64,000 nucleotides of DNA from Pseudaminobacter salicylatoxidans (GTDB lineage: Bacteria > Pseudomonadota > Alphaproteobacteria > Rhizobiales > Rhizobiaceae), in assembly GCF_003148475.1 (NCBI RefSeq), contig NZ_QGGG01000008.1:1-64000 (forward strand), written 5' to 3'. A program made the translations under genes and the position numbers. Numbering within the stretch: the first letter of the stretch is position 1; every line of letters starts with the position of its first letter. Below are positions 32,307-42,367 of the stretch, in pieces. Below the pieces are notes generated by a model. That model searched no databases. It saw only the letters and a program-made list of their open reading frames with translations, and was not told where the DNA came from.

Positions 32307-33950
32307 ATGAAAAGACTTCTGACAAGCACGGTCGCGGCTTCGGCGCTCGCGCTGATGCTCGCCATGTCCGCCAGCGCCCAGGCCGAGGAACGCGATCCGA
32401 ACGCCAAGACCGGCGGCGACATCATCATCACCTATAAGGACGACGTCGCCACGCTGGATCCCGCCATCGGCTACGACTGGCAGAACTGGTCGATGATCAA
32501 GAGCCTGTTCGACGGCCTGATGGACTACGAAGCCGGCACCACCACGCTGCGCCCCGACCTGGCCGAAAGCTACGAGATTTCCGAGGACGGCCAGACCTTC
32601 ACCTTCAAGCTGCGCAAGGGCGTCAAGTTCCACAACGGCCGCGAGATGACGGCCGAGGACGTGAAATACTCGATCGATCGCGTGGTGGACCCCAAGACGC
32701 AGAGCCCTGGACAGGGCTTCTTCGCCTCCATCAAGGGCTATGACGAAGCCGCTGAAGGCAAGGCCGACGGCGTCTCCGGCATCACCGTGGTGGATCCCTA
32801 CACCATCAAGTTCGAGCTGACCCGCCCCGACGCCACCTTCCTGCACGTGATGGCCATCAACTTCAGCCATGTCGTGCCGAAGGAAGAGGTCGAGAAGTAC
32901 GGTGCCGATTTCGGCAAGAACCCGGTCGGCACCGGTGCGTTCAAGCTCGGCGAGTGGACGCTCGGCCAGCGCGTCGTGTTCGAAAAGAACCCCGACTACT
33001 GGAACAAGGGCCTGCCCTATCTCGACAAGATCACCTTCGAGATCGGCCAGGAGCCGATCGTGGCGCTGCTGCGCCTCCAGAAGGGCGAGATCGACGTGCC
33101 GGGCGACGGCATCCCGCCCGCCAAGTTCCAGGAAGTGATGAACGATCCGGAGCAGAAGGCGCGCGTGGTCGAGGGCGGTCAGCTCCACACCGGCTACGTC
33201 ACCATGAACGTCAACGTTCCGCCCTTCGACAACGTCAAGGTGCGGCAGGCGGTCAACATGGCTATCAACAAGGACCGTATCGTCCAGCTCATCAACAATC
33301 GCGCGGTGCCGGCCAACCAGCCGCTGCCCCCGTCGATGCCCGGCTACGCCAAGGACTACAAGGGCTACGCCTATGATCCGGCCAAGGCCAAGGAACTGCT
33401 GGCCGAAGCCGGTCAGGCCGATGGCTTCGAAACCGAACTCTATGTCATGAACACCGACCCGAACCCGCGCATCGCGCAGGGTATCCAGCAGGATCTGGCG
33501 GCCATCGGCATCAAGGCCAACATCCAGGCGCTGGCCCAGGCCAACGTCATCGCCGCCGGCGGCGAGAAGGAAGGCGCGCCGATGATCTGGTCGGGCGGCA
33601 TGGCATGGATTGCCGACTTCCCGGACCCGTCGAACTTCTACGGTCCGATCCTGGGCTGCGGCGGCGCGGTGCCGGGCGGCTGGAACTGGTCGTGGTACTG
33701 CAACGAGGACCTGGACAAGCAAGCCGAGGCGGCCGATTCCATCGTCGATCCGGCAAAGGCCGAAGAGCGCAACAAGATGTGGAGCGACATCTACGTGAAG
33801 ATCATGGAAGACGCCCCCTGGGCGCCGGTCTTCAACGAGCAGCGCTTCACGCTCAAGTCCTCGCGCATGGGCGGCGCCGACAACCTCTATGTCGACCCGG
33901 TCCACATCCCCGTCAACTACGACCATGTGTATGTGAACGATGTGCAATAA
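32307..33950 (+). CDS. Periplasmic substrate-binding protein, DppA/OppA family
   Basis: A 547-residue solute-binding protein (SBP family 5). A signal peptide covers residues 1-25 (MKRLLTSTVAASALALMLA...ASAQA). Family motifs are 'LDPAIGYDWQNWSMIKSLFDGLMDY', 'FKLRKGVKFHNGREMTAEDVKYSI' and 'NPVGTGAFKLGEW'. Its operon with an amidase and an amide sensor suggests it binds amides or short peptides. It is preceded by AAGGGAA. The long 5' open frame from 32211 overlaps the permease and is not used. Overlaps the amidase gene by 11 bases. Confidence 0.92.
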   Translation: MKRLLTSTVAASALALMLAMSASAQAEERDPNAKTGGDIIITYKDDVATLDPAIGYDWQNWSMIKSLFDGLMDYEAGTTTLRPDLAESYEISEDGQTFTFKLRKGVKFHNGREMTAEDVKYSIDRVVDPKTQSPGQGFFASIKGYDEAAEGKADGVSGITVVDPYTIKFELTRPDATFLHVMAINFSHVVPKEEVEKYGADFGKNPVGTGAFKLGEWTLGQRVVFEKNPDYWNKGLPYLDKITFEIGQEPIVALLRLQKGEIDVPGDGIPPAKFQEVMNDPEQKARVVEGGQLHTGYVTMNVNVPPFDNVKVRQAVNMAINKDRIVQLINNRAVPANQPLPPSMPGYAKDYKGYAYDPAKAKELLAEAGQADGFETELYVMNTDPNPRIAQGIQQDLAAIGIKANIQALAQANVIAAGGEKEGAPMIWSGGMAWIADFPDPSNFYGPILGCGGAVPGGWNWSWYCNEDLDKQAEAADSIVDPAKAEERNKMWSDIYVKIMEDAPWAPVFNEQRFTLKSSRMGGADNLYVDPVHIPVNYDHVYVNDVQ

Positions 33951-34884
33951 CTGCAACTACACCATCCACGGACGCCATCATCACTTCGGCTGGGACAACT
34001 CGTTTGTCCCGGCCGAGACGGTGGCGCCGGGCTCGACCATCCAGTTCCAGTGCCTCGATTCCTCGGGCGGGCAGCTGACGCCCGACAGCACGGTCGAGGA
34101 CATCGCCGCGCTGGACTTCGGCAAGATCAACCCGGTGACCGGGCCGATCTATGTCGATGGAGCCGAGCCCGGCGATGCGCTCAAGGTCACTATCGAGCAG
34201 TTCAAGCCGTCCGGCTTCGGCTGGACGGCGAACATCCCAGGCTTCGGCCTTCTGGCCGACCAGTTCAAGGAACCGGCGCTGACGGTCTGGAAATATGATC
34301 CGTCCTCTCTGGAACCGGCACTGTTCGGCAAGAACGGGCGCGTGCCGCTAAAACCCTTCGCCGGCACGATCGGCAATGCGCCGGCCGAAAAGGGGCTGCA
34401 TTCGGTGGTGCCGCCGCGCCGCGTCGGCGGCAATCTGGACATCCGCGACCTCGCCGCCGGCACCACGCTCTACCTGCCGGTGGAAGTGGCGGGCGCGCTG
34501 TTCTCCGTCGGCGACACGCATGCGGCCCAGGGCGACGGCGAAGTCTGCGGCACGGCCATCGAAAGCCCGATGGACGTGGTGCTGACGCTCGATCTGGTGA
34601 AAGGCGCGAACCTGAAAATGCCGCGTTTCACCACGCCCGGCCCTGTGACCCGCCATCTCGACGCCAAGGGCTACGAGGTGACGACCGGCATCGGCCCCGA
34701 CCTGATGGAAGGCGCAAGGAGCGCTGTGGCGCAGATGGTCGACCTGCTCGCCGGCCAGTACAATCTGGACCCGGTGGACGCCTACATGCTGGTGTCGGTC
34801 TGCGGCGATCTCCGCATCAGCGAAATCGTCGACATGCCGAACTGGGTCGTGTCCTTCTACTTCCCGCGCTGCGTTTTCGAATGA
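33940..34884 (+). CDS. Acetamidase/formamidase family enzyme
   Basis: A 314-residue amidohydrolase of the FmdA/AmdA family, hydrolysing short amides to acid plus ammonia. Typical blocks are 'GPIYVDGAEPGDALKVTIEQF', 'GTIGNAPAEKGLHSVVPPRRVGGNLDIRDL', 'LPVEVAGALFSVGDTHAAQGDGEVCGTAIE' and 'AYMLVSVCGDLRISEIVD'. The conserved metal/substrate residues (GDTHAAQGDGE) are intact. No signal peptide, so substrates are cleaved after import. It lies inside the transporter operon between binding protein and ATPase. Confidence 0.93.
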   Translation: MCNNCNYTIHGRHHHFGWDNSFVPAETVAPGSTIQFQCLDSSGGQLTPDSTVEDIAALDFGKINPVTGPIYVDGAEPGDALKVTIEQFKPSGFGWTANIPGFGLLADQFKEPALTVWKYDPSSLEPALFGKNGRVPLKPFAGTIGNAPAEKGLHSVVPPRRVGGNLDIRDLAAGTTLYLPVEVAGALFSVGDTHAAQGDGEVCGTAIESPMDVVLTLDLVKGANLKMPRFTTPGPVTRHLDAKGYEVTTGIGPDLMEGARSAVAQMVDLLAGQYNLDPVDAYMLVSVCGDLRISEIVDMPNWVVSFYFPRCVFE

Positions 34885-36695
34885 TGGCGCCCGATACCCA
34901 CCACCGGACGGGGGCTCCGGCCCCCGCCGACCGGGAGGCGGCCGCGGCCGTGCTCGACGTCTCCGGCCTCACCATCGCGGTGCGTGGCGAAGAGGGTGAG
35001 CGCGAGGTCGTTTCCGATCTTTCCTTCACGCTTGGGCGTGGGGAAACGCTCTGCATTGCCGGCGAATCCGGTTCCGGAAAGTCGATGACATCGCTGGCGA
35101 TCATGGGGCTGCTGCCCCAGCCCGGCGCGCGCGTTGCGGCCGGCTCCATCCGCCTCGGCCAACTGGACCTTGCCGCGCTGGACGAGAGCCGGATGCGGCG
35201 CGTGCGCGGCAATCGCGTGGCCATGATCTTCCAGGAGCCGATGACCTCGCTCAACCCGGTCCTGTCGATCGGCCGGCAACTGGTGGAATCGATCGAGACC
35301 CACACCGATCTTTCACGCGCGCAGGCGCGGCGGCGCGCTCTTGAAGCGCTCAAGGCGGTGCGCATTTCGGAAGCCGAAAAGCGGCTGAAGCAGTTCCCGC
35401 ACGAACTGTCGGGCGGCATGCGCCAGCGCGTCATGATCGCCATGGCGCTCGCGCTCGAGCCGGAAGTGCTGATCGCCGACGAGCCGACCACGGCGCTGGA
35501 CGTGACCGTTCAGGGCGAAGTGCTGGAACTGCTGCGCGACCTGCAGCGCCAGCACGGCACCAGCGTCATTTTGATCACCCACGACATGGGCGTGGTGGCC
35601 GAGATGGCCGACCGTGTCATCGTCATGCGCCACGGCCGCATGGTCGAGCAAGGCAGCGTGGAGGATATCTTCGCGGGACCGAAGGTCGCCTATACGCGCG
35701 AGCTTCTGGCGGCGGTGCCGCGCATCGGCTCGGGCGCCGGGCGGCAGGCCACCAGGGATGCAGTCCCCGAAACCGCACCGCAACCCGTCGTCGTCGCCCG
35801 CAATCTTCAGGTGCGCTTCGACTTGCGCGGCGGCCTGTTCGGCACCGTGCAGCGGCGCGTCCATGCCGTGGAAGGCGTCAGCTTCGCCATCCAGCCCAAC
35901 GAGACGCTGGCTCTGGTGGGCGAATCCGGCTGCGGCAAGTCCACCACCGCCAAGGCGCTGGCCGGGCTGTTGCCCTATGCCGGTGACATCCTGATCGGCG
36001 GGCGCAATCTCACCGGGCTGAAAGGCACTGAGCGAAAAGCCATTCGCCGCGACGTGCAGATGGTATTCCAGGATCCCTTTGCCTCGCTGGACCCGCGCAT
36101 GCGCGTGGGCGATCTGGTGGCCGAGCCGCTGCTCGTTCATGGCGTTGCGTCAAAACGCGAAAGGCAGGAGCGCGCGGCCGCACTGTTCGAGCGGGTTGGG
36201 CTGTCGGCCTCGCAGATGGAGCGCTATCCGCACGAATTTTCGGGCGGCCAGCGCCAGCGCATCTGCATCGCGCGCGCTCTCGCATTGCAGCCCAAGCTGG
36301 TCATCGCCGACGAAAGTGTCTCGGCGCTGGACGTGTCCGTGCAGGCGCGCGTGCTGGAACTGCTGCGCGAATTGCAGCAGGAGTTCGGCATCGCCTATCT
36401 GTTCATCTCGCACGACATGGCCGTGGTGGAGAACATCTCCGACCGCGTGGCGGTGATGTATCTGGGACAGATCGTGGAAATGGGCACGCGCGACCAGGTC
36501 TTTTCCGACCCGCGCCATCCCTATACGCGCAGGCTGATCGAAGCCGTGCCGGTTCCTGATCCGGCCCGACGCCGACAACGCTTCGCGCGCCTCGACGGCG
36601 AAATTCCGAGCCCGGCGCGTACGGTCGGCGACGAACCCGCACGGCTGGTTTTGCGCGACGTCGGCAGCGGCCACATGGTCGCCGACCCGGTCTGA
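34881..36695 (+). CDS. Double ABC ATPase (DppD-DppF fusion type)
   Basis: A 604-residue protein with two complete ATPase domains. Domain 1 has Walker A 'GESGSGKSM', signature '[15 protein letters not shown]', Walker B '[12 protein letters not shown]'. Domain 2 has Walker A 'GESGCGKST', signature '[15 protein letters not shown]', Walker B '[12 protein letters not shown]'. Each is followed by an oligopeptide-type C-terminal extension. In the second Walker B the usual Glu is followed by Ser (ADES), as in many DppF proteins. Energises the DppBC-type permeases. Starts with a 4-base ATGA overlap with the amidase gene and ends the operon. Confidence 0.93.
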   Translation: MMAPDTHHRTGAPAPADREAAAAVLDVSGLTIAVRGEEGEREVVSDLSFTLGRGETLCIAGESGSGKSMTSLAIMGLLPQPGARVAAGSIRLGQLDLAALDESRMRRVRGNRVAMIFQEPMTSLNPVLSIGRQLVESIETHTDLSRAQARRRALEALKAVRISEAEKRLKQFPHELSGGMRQRVMIAMALALEPEVLIADEPTTALDVTVQGEVLELLRDLQRQHGTSVILITHDMGVVAEMADRVIVMRHGRMVEQGSVEDIFAGPKVAYTRELLAAVPRIGSGAGRQATRDAVPETAPQPVVVARNLQVRFDLRGGLFGTVQRRVHAVEGVSFAIQPNETLALVGESGCGKSTTAKALAGLLPYAGDILIGGRNLTGLKGTERKAIRRDVQMVFQDPFASLDPRMRVGDLVAEPLLVHGVASKRERQERAAALFERVGLSASQMERYPHEFSGGQRQRICIARALALQPKLVIADESVSALDVSVQARVLELLRELQQEFGIAYLFISHDMAVVENISDRVAVMYLGQIVEMGTRDQVFSDPRHPYTRRLIEAVPVPDPARRRQRFARLDGEIPSPARTVGDEPARLVLRDVGSGHMVADPV

Positions 36696-36711
36696 GGGGA
36701 AATGTTTGCGA

Positions 36712-36743
36712 TGGGGACGGCACGGGAGGCTGTCCCCGCCGTC
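36712..36743. terminator. Dyad between the two convergent transporter operons
   Basis: GGGGAC (36713-36718) pairs with GTCCCC (36732-36737), and an overlapping GACGGC/GCCGTC pairing is also possible. The 46-base gap separates two convergent ATPase genes, so a bidirectional terminator is expected here. No clear T run. Confidence 0.4.
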
Positions 36744-38610
36744 AGGCCGACGCCTCCTCGATCCGCACCAGATGCCCCGCCCCGACCTCGCGAAAGATGC
36801 GCTCGGGCGCGATATAGCCCACCGGCCGGATGGGGCTCTTGAGCTCATCCGCGGCAAGATTGCGCCTGATGCCGCGACGCGACGGATCGGGCACCGGAAC
36901 GGCGGCCATCAGCTTCCTGGTGTAGGGATGCTGCGGATTGCCGAAGACCAGCTCACGCGGCCCGATTTCCACGATCTCGCCGAGATACATGACAGCGACG
37001 CGATGGCTGACGCGTTCCACCACCGCCATGTCGTGCGAGATGAACAGGAAGGCGAGGCGCAGGCTCTGCTGAAGGTCCATCAGCAGGTTGCAGACCTGCG
37101 CCTTGATCGAGACGTCGAGCGCCGACACGCTTTCATCGGCCACGATGATCTTCGGATCGAGCGCCAGAGCCCTGGCGATGCATATACGCTGGCGCTGGCC
37201 GCCTGAAAATTCGTGCGGATAGCGCCCCATCATGTCCGCGCTCAGACCGACGCGGTCGAGCAGATCGGCCGCCTTCTCGCGGGCCTGCGTCCGCGTACCC
37301 AGGCCGTGTTCGACGATCGGTTCGGAAACCGTCGCACCGATCGTCATGCGCGGATTGAGGCTGGCGAACGGATCCTGGAAAATCATCTGGATATTGCGTC
37401 GAAGATCGCGCAGCCGCGATGTATCGAGGTTCAGAACATCACGTCCGTCGAGATCGATCTTGCCGGCATTCGGCTGAACCAGGCGCATGATGGAGCGACC
37501 GGTGGTGGACTTGCCGCAGCCGGACTCGCCGACCAGCGCCAATGTCTCGCCCTGGAAGAGATCGAACGAGACGTTTTCCACCGCATGGACCGCACCAAGC
37601 TTGCGTCCGAAAATCCCTCCATGGATGTCGAAGCGCGTGGAAAGGTTTTTCACCGTCAGGATCGGCGTAGTGCTGCGATCGACCGTGCCGGCGACTTCGT
37701 CCGGCTTGCTGCGCTGTCCGGTCGCCATGTCCACGGCCGGAAACCTGAGCGGCCATTTATGCCCCTTCATCGAGCCGAGACGCGGCACCGCCGAAAGCAG
37801 CGCGCGGGTATAGGGATGCTGGCCATTGTGGAAAATGTCCGCCGTTTTTCCCGTCTCGACGGCTTGCCCCTTGTACATGACGATCGTGCGGTCGGCGATC
37901 TCCGCCACCACACCCATGTCATGGGTGATGAAGAGAACGGCCATGCCCTCTTCTTCCTGCAGGACCTTGATGAGGTCGAGGATCTGCCCCTGAATGGTGA
38001 CGTCGAGCGCGGTCGTCGGCTCATCCGCGATCAGGAGCCTCGGCCGGCTCGCCAGCGCCATCGCGATCATCACCCGCTGGCGCATGCCGCCCGAGAACTG
38101 GTGCGGATAGTCGTCGAAACGCGACGCCGCATTGGGAATGCGCACCTTCTCCAGCAGGCGTATCGTCTCGGCCCGCGCCTGTGCTTTTCCAATATCGCTA
38201 TGGCAGGTCAGCGCCTCGGAAATCTGCCGTCCGACGGTGAAGATCGGATTGAGGCTCGTCATCGGCTCCTGGAAGATCATCGCGGCATCGTTGCCGCGAA
38301 CCTGACGCATCTCCTTGTCCGACAGGGAGAGCAGCTCCTTGCCGTTGAGCACGACGCGGCCGTCAATGCGGCTGGAGTTCCTGGCGAGCAGGCGCATGAT
38401 CGACAGCGAGGTCACGCTCTTGCCCGAGCCGCTTTCACCGACGATGGCGACAGTCTCGCCCGGTGCGACGTCGAACGAGACATTGCTCACCACCGTGCGC
38501 CACGCACCATCGGTCAGGAAGGACGTGGTGAGATTGGAAACCGAAAGCACAGGTTCCCTCGACAGGGCCTTGCCGACAGGAACACGGGAGCCAGGCAATG
38601 TCGCATTCAT
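36742..38610 (-). CDS. Double ABC ATPase (DppD-DppF fusion type), gamma-glutamyl operon
   Basis: A 622-residue ATPase with two domains: Walker A 'GESGSGKSV' and 'GESGCGKST', signatures '[15 protein letters not shown]' and '[15 protein letters not shown]', Walker B '[12 protein letters not shown]' and '[12 protein letters not shown]'. It resembles GsiA, the ATPase of the glutathione importer, and its operon contains gamma-glutamyltransferase. It is the last gene of the minus-strand operon, 60 bases after ggt. It is paralogous to the ATPase at 34881-36695, which it faces tail to tail. Confidence 0.93.
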   Translation of the reverse strand: MNATLPGSRVPVGKALSREPVLSVSNLTTSFLTDGAWRTVVSNVSFDVAPGETVAIVGESGSGKSVTSLSIMRLLARNSSRIDGRVVLNGKELLSLSDKEMRQVRGNDAAMIFQEPMTSLNPIFTVGRQISEALTCHSDIGKAQARAETIRLLEKVRIPNAASRFDDYPHQFSGGMRQRVMIAMALASRPRLLIADEPTTALDVTIQGQILDLIKVLQEEEGMAVLFITHDMGVVAEIADRTIVMYKGQAVETGKTADIFHNGQHPYTRALLSAVPRLGSMKGHKWPLRFPAVDMATGQRSKPDEVAGTVDRSTTPILTVKNLSTRFDIHGGIFGRKLGAVHAVENVSFDLFQGETLALVGESGCGKSTTGRSIMRLVQPNAGKIDLDGRDVLNLDTSRLRDLRRNIQMIFQDPFASLNPRMTIGATVSEPIVEHGLGTRTQAREKAADLLDRVGLSADMMGRYPHEFSGGQRQRICIARALALDPKIIVADESVSALDVSIKAQVCNLLMDLQQSLRLAFLFISHDMAVVERVSHRVAVMYLGEIVEIGPRELVFGNPQHPYTRKLMAAVPVPDPSRRGIRRNLAADELKSPIRPVGYIAPERIFREVGAGHLVRIEEASA

Positions 38611-38670
38611 CGCACTACTCGCAAGACCATGATGCCGAAAAGTGTGAAGCGGTTTTCGGACGGATCATCG

Positions 38671-40455
38671 CTACCGTCCCACCGCATAAGCCTGCATCAG
38701 GCGCGGCGTGGCCGCCGCGCGCAGCAACCCGTCGGCATCACGCCTGGCCGCCGTCAGCCGACCGACCGTCCATTCGTCGGCGACAGTCAGCCGGTGCCCC
38801 CTCGCCCGCAGCGCATTGAGCACGTCGGCGGCGAAATTCGCCTCCGCGATCAGGCTGCCGGGCTCGCGCGTGCGCGGATAGAAGGATGCCGGAAAATGCG
38901 CCGTGTGGAACAGCGGCCCGTCGATGGCGGCCTGCAGGTTCAGGCCGTGGTGAACATGGCGCAGGAAGAAGGAAAGCTGCCACTGCTCCTGCTGGTCGCC
39001 GCCGGGCGTTCCGAAGGACAGCGTCGGCCTGCCCTCATGGAGCGCGAGCGAGGGCGTGAGCGTCGTGCGCGGGCGCTTGCCCGGAGCAAGCGAGGTCGGC
39101 AGGCCCGGTTGCAGCCAGAACATCTGCGCCCGCGAATTCAGGCAGAAACCGAGGCCCGGAATGGTCGGCGACGATTGCAGCCATCCGCCCGAGGGCGTGA
39201 CCGAAACGAAATTGCCTTCACGGTCGATGACGTCGATATGCACGGTGTCGCCGCGCTTCTGCGACAGATGCGCCATGGTCGGCTCGTAGACGGCGCCGGT
39301 CTGCGAATCCTTGCTCAGCATCTCCATGACGAGATCGTGCTGCCGCTCGAAGCCAGGCACCACTCCCGCACAAAGGTCGAGCGATGCCTGCGGGGAAATC
39401 AGCTTGCGGCGCGCCGCCGCATAAGTATCGGACAGAAGGTGCTCTATCGGCACGTCCGCGAATTTCGGGTCGCCGTAGTAGACTTCGCGATCCGCGAAGG
39501 CGAGTTTCATGGCTTCAGTGACCGTATGGACGAAATCCGCGCCCACGGGGTCCATGCCGGCAATGTCGAAACCCTTCAGGATCGAAAGCGTCTGCAGGAA
39601 CACCGGACCCTGCCCCCATGGGCCGGTCTTGGCGACGGTCCAGTCGTGATAATCATAGGTCAGCGGCTCCTCGATGGTGGCGGACCATCCGGCCATGTCG
39701 TCTGCCGTCAACACGCCCTTATGACGGCTGCCGGAGGAATCCATAACCTCCGCCGTTTCGAGATAGACGCCGATCGCCTCGGCGACGAAGCCCCGGTAGA
39801 AGGCATCGCGGGCGGCTTCGATCTGGTTTTCGCGTCCACGCTTTGCCTCGGCCTCGGCGATGATCCGCTTCCAGGTCTCGGCAAGGACCGGGTTCCTGAC
39901 ATTCGAATGGGCAGTCGGCATTTTGCCGCCGGGCATCCAGGTCTGATGAGAGGTCGGCCATTCGCGTTCGAAGAGATCGGCAACGCCGGCGATGGTATCC
40001 ACGACGCGTGGCAGTACCGGATGGCCGCGCTCGGCATAATAGATCGCGGGTTCCAGAACATCGCGCACGCTCATGCTGCCATAGTCGCGCAGCATCAGCA
40101 TCCAGCCGTCGAAGGAGCCCGGAATGACGGTCGCGAGAAGACCGTCGCCGGGAATGAGCGACAGCCCTTCGGAGGTATAGCGCTCTATCGTGGCGCCGGC
40201 GGGTGCGGGTCCCTGCGCGCAGATCACCTCGACCTTGTCCTTCCTGCGGGAATAGACGAGCGCCGGCATGTCGCCGCCGGGGCCGACCAGATGCGGCTCC
40301 ACGACCTGCAACACGAAGCCGGTGGCTACCGCGGCGTCGAAGGCGTTGCCGCCTTTCTCGAGGATGCTCATGCCCACGCTCGAAGCGATCCAGTGCGTCG
40401 AGGCGACAACGCCGAAGGTGCCGAGGATTTCGGGACGGGTCGTGAATGCGTTCAT
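38671..40455 (-). CDS. ggt: Gamma-glutamyltransferase family protein
   Basis: 594 residues. Gamma-glutamyltransferases are made as a proenzyme that cleaves itself before a catalytic Thr. The Ntn region here is 'KRGDTVHIDVIDREGNFVSV', with Thr in GDTVH as probable nucleophile, and 'TPSGGWLQSSPTIPGLGFCLN' corresponds to the oxyanion/SS region. 'AFDAAVATGFVLQVVEPHLVGPGGD' is the N-terminal family signature. No signal peptide is obvious at the ATG at 40453-40455 (AAAGGA upstream), unlike the periplasmic E. coli enzyme. This suggests cytoplasmic cleavage of imported gamma-glutamyl compounds. Some family members are acylases, so substrate identity is not certain. Confidence 0.9.
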   Translation of the reverse strand: MNAFTTRPEILGTFGVVASTHWIASSVGMSILEKGGNAFDAAVATGFVLQVVEPHLVGPGGDMPALVYSRRKDKVEVICAQGPAPAGATIERYTSEGLSLIPGDGLLATVIPGSFDGWMLMLRDYGSMSVRDVLEPAIYYAERGHPVLPRVVDTIAGVADLFEREWPTSHQTWMPGGKMPTAHSNVRNPVLAETWKRIIAEAEAKRGRENQIEAARDAFYRGFVAEAIGVYLETAEVMDSSGSRHKGVLTADDMAGWSATIEEPLTYDYHDWTVAKTGPWGQGPVFLQTLSILKGFDIAGMDPVGADFVHTVTEAMKLAFADREVYYGDPKFADVPIEHLLSDTYAAARRKLISPQASLDLCAGVVPGFERQHDLVMEMLSKDSQTGAVYEPTMAHLSQKRGDTVHIDVIDREGNFVSVTPSGGWLQSSPTIPGLGFCLNSRAQMFWLQPGLPTSLAPGKRPRTTLTPSLALHEGRPTLSFGTPGGDQQEQWQLSFFLRHVHHGLNLQAAIDGPLFHTAHFPASFYPRTREPGSLIAEANFAADVLNALRARGHRLTVADEWTVGRLTAARRDADGLLRAAATPRLMQAYAVGR

Positions 40456-40477
40456 GCCTGAATGTCCTTTGGAAAAA

Positions 40478-41356
40478 TCATGCTTCGCGCGGATCGAGCG
40501 CATCGCGCAGCCCGTCGCCCAGAAGGTTGAACCCGATCACCACGAGAAAGATCGCCGCGCCGGGCCACATCGCCATCCATGGCGCTTGTGAGAGATAGTT
40601 CTTCGCCACATTCAGCATCGATCCCCAGCTCGGCGCAGGCGGCTGCTGGCCAAGGCCGAGGAAGGAAAGGCTGGCCTCCGCAATGATGGCGGTGGCGATC
40701 GTCAGCGTCGCCTGCACGAGAATGGGCGCGAAGACATTGGGCAGGATGTAGCGCGTGATGATGCTGGAATGCCGGAGACCGATCGAACGCGCGCCCTCGA
40801 CATAGTCTTCCGTCTTGACGGCAAGCACCTGTCCGCGCGTCAGCCTTATGAAGACGGGCATAGCCGAGAGGCCGATGGCGATCATGGCGTTCATCAGGCT
40901 GGGACCAAGGAAGGCGGCAAGCGCGATGGCCGTGATGAGAAACGGCATCGCCAGGAAAGCTTCGGTGACGCGCGATATGATCTGGTCGATCCAGCCGCCG
41001 AAATAGCCCGAGACGAGGCCGAACGGCACGCCGACGACGACGGCGATCGCTACCGAAAGAACACCTGCCATGAGGGAAGCCCGAGCGCCCCAGATCATGC
41101 GTGAGAGGATGTCGCGGCCGATATCGTCCGTGCCCAGCCAGTTGAGGGCGGAAGGGGCCTTGCGGATCGCGGACCAGCTCGTGGCGTTCGGATCGGGAAT
41201 GGGAAGCAGCGGGGCGGCCACCGCCAGCAGGGCGAAAAAGGCGATGATGAACAGCCCGACAAGAGCGCCCTTGTTGGCCTTGAGCTTGCGCCAGGCGCGA
41301 CTGGCGGGCCGCTGCGCGGAGGCGACGGGGATGCGGACCTGGTCGAGCGTGGTCAT
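40478..41356 (-). CDS. ABC transporter permease, DppC type
   Basis: A 292-residue permease. N-terminal 'ASRAWRKLKANKGALVGLFIIAFFALLAVAAPL', the DppC hallmark 'NWLGTDDIGRDILSRMIWGARASL', and the EAA loop 'DYVEGARSIGLRHSSIITRYILPNVFAPILV' are visible, with about six helices. ATG at 41354-41356 overlaps the stop of the DppB-type gene in an ATGA. Belongs to the GntR-dppABC-ggt-ATPase operon. Confidence 0.92.
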   Translation of the reverse strand: MTTLDQVRIPVASAQRPASRAWRKLKANKGALVGLFIIAFFALLAVAAPLLPIPDPNATSWSAIRKAPSALNWLGTDDIGRDILSRMIWGARASLMAGVLSVAIAVVVGVPFGLVSGYFGGWIDQIISRVTEAFLAMPFLITAIALAAFLGPSLMNAMIAIGLSAMPVFIRLTRGQVLAVKTEDYVEGARSIGLRHSSIITRYILPNVFAPILVQATLTIATAIIAEASLSFLGLGQQPPAPSWGSMLNVAKNYLSQAPWMAMWPGAAIFLVVIGFNLLGDGLRDALDPREA

Positions 41357-42300
41357 AGGCTGGCCCTCATGCGCGGGTTGAGGACGACATAGAGGACGTC
41401 CGCGACGAGGTTCATCAGGATGAAGCCCACCGCGGTGCACAAAACCACCCCCTGCACCACCGCATAGTCACGGGTGAAGACGGCATCGACGATCAGCTTG
41501 CCGAAGCCGGGAATGGTGAAGATCTGCTCGGTCAACACGGCGCCGGCCAGAAGCTCGCCGAACAGCAGGGCGCTCAGCGTGACGATCGGCAGCACCGCAT
41601 TGCGGAAGCTGTGCTCAAGCACCACGGAGCGCTCCGCAAGCCCCTTGGCGCGGGCGGTGCGGATATAATCGGCGCTGAGCACGCTCACCATGGCCGAACG
41701 CGTGTGCCGCATCAGCGTCGCCGCCAGCGCATTGCCCAGCACGAAAGCCGGCATCAGCATGGTCTTGATGGAGTTCAGCGGGTCTTCGAAGAACGGCCGG
41801 TAGCCGGAAGCGGGCAGCCAGCCGAGATGCACCGACACAAGCAGGATCAGCATGATCCCGAGCCAGAAGTTCGGGATCGAAAGCCCGGACAGCGCGACGA
41901 CGTTGGCGACATAGTCGAGCGCCGTATTCTTCTTCACCGCCGCCAGAATGCCCATCGGAATGCCGATCGCGAAGGCGAACAGCATCGACATGATGGCAAG
42001 CTGGACGGTGACCGGAAGCTTCTGCGCCACAAGCGTCAGGACCGGCTGGTTGGTGCGCAGCGACATGCCCAGATCACCCTGCACCGCGGAGCCCAGCCAA
42101 TGGATATATTGAATCGGCACCGGATCATTCAGGCGATATTTCTCGCGCAGATATTCGATGAGTTGCGGATCGCGCTCCTCGCCGGCCATGGCCAGAACCG
42201 GATCGCCGGGCAGAAGCTTCTGCAGCGAAAAGACGAACACCGATATGATCAGAAGCGTTGGAATGGCGACGAGCAGCCGCTTCACGATGTAGCTGAACAT
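41353..42300 (-). CDS. ABC transporter permease, DppB type
   Basis: A 315-residue permease. 'MFSYIVKRLLVAIPTLLIISVFVFSL' starts the first helix, then 'YIHWLGSAVQGDLGMSLRTNQPV' and the EAA loop 'DYIRTARAKGLAERSVVLEHSFRNAVLPIV' match DppB/GsiC. It pairs with the DppC-type protein downstream. Separated from the binding-protein gene by 67 bases holding no clear structure. Confidence 0.92.
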   Translation of the reverse strand: MFSYIVKRLLVAIPTLLIISVFVFSLQKLLPGDPVLAMAGEERDPQLIEYLREKYRLNDPVPIQYIHWLGSAVQGDLGMSLRTNQPVLTLVAQKLPVTVQLAIMSMLFAFAIGIPMGILAAVKKNTALDYVANVVALSGLSIPNFWLGIMLILLVSVHLGWLPASGYRPFFEDPLNSIKTMLMPAFVLGNALAATLMRHTRSAMVSVLSADYIRTARAKGLAERSVVLEHSFRNAVLPIVTLSALLFGELLAGAVLTEQIFTIPGFGKLIVDAVFTRDYAVVQGVVLCTAVGFILMNLVADVLYVVLNPRMRASL

Positions 42301-42367
42301 GTGCGTTTCCTGCCAACCGATATGTGATGTGGAGTCGGGCCTGGGTTTCGCCCGGCTCCACGGCGTC

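Noticed and set aside
32277-33956. 559-codon minus-strand open frame opposite the amide-operon binding protein
   Set aside because: Shadow of a binding protein with a perfect signal peptide and family blocks on the + strand.
37213-40461. 1082-codon + strand open frame across the ggt and ATPase genes
   Set aside because: It spans several real minus-strand genes and consists of Arg/His/Gly-rich text without domains. The antisense genes have complete catalytic motifs.
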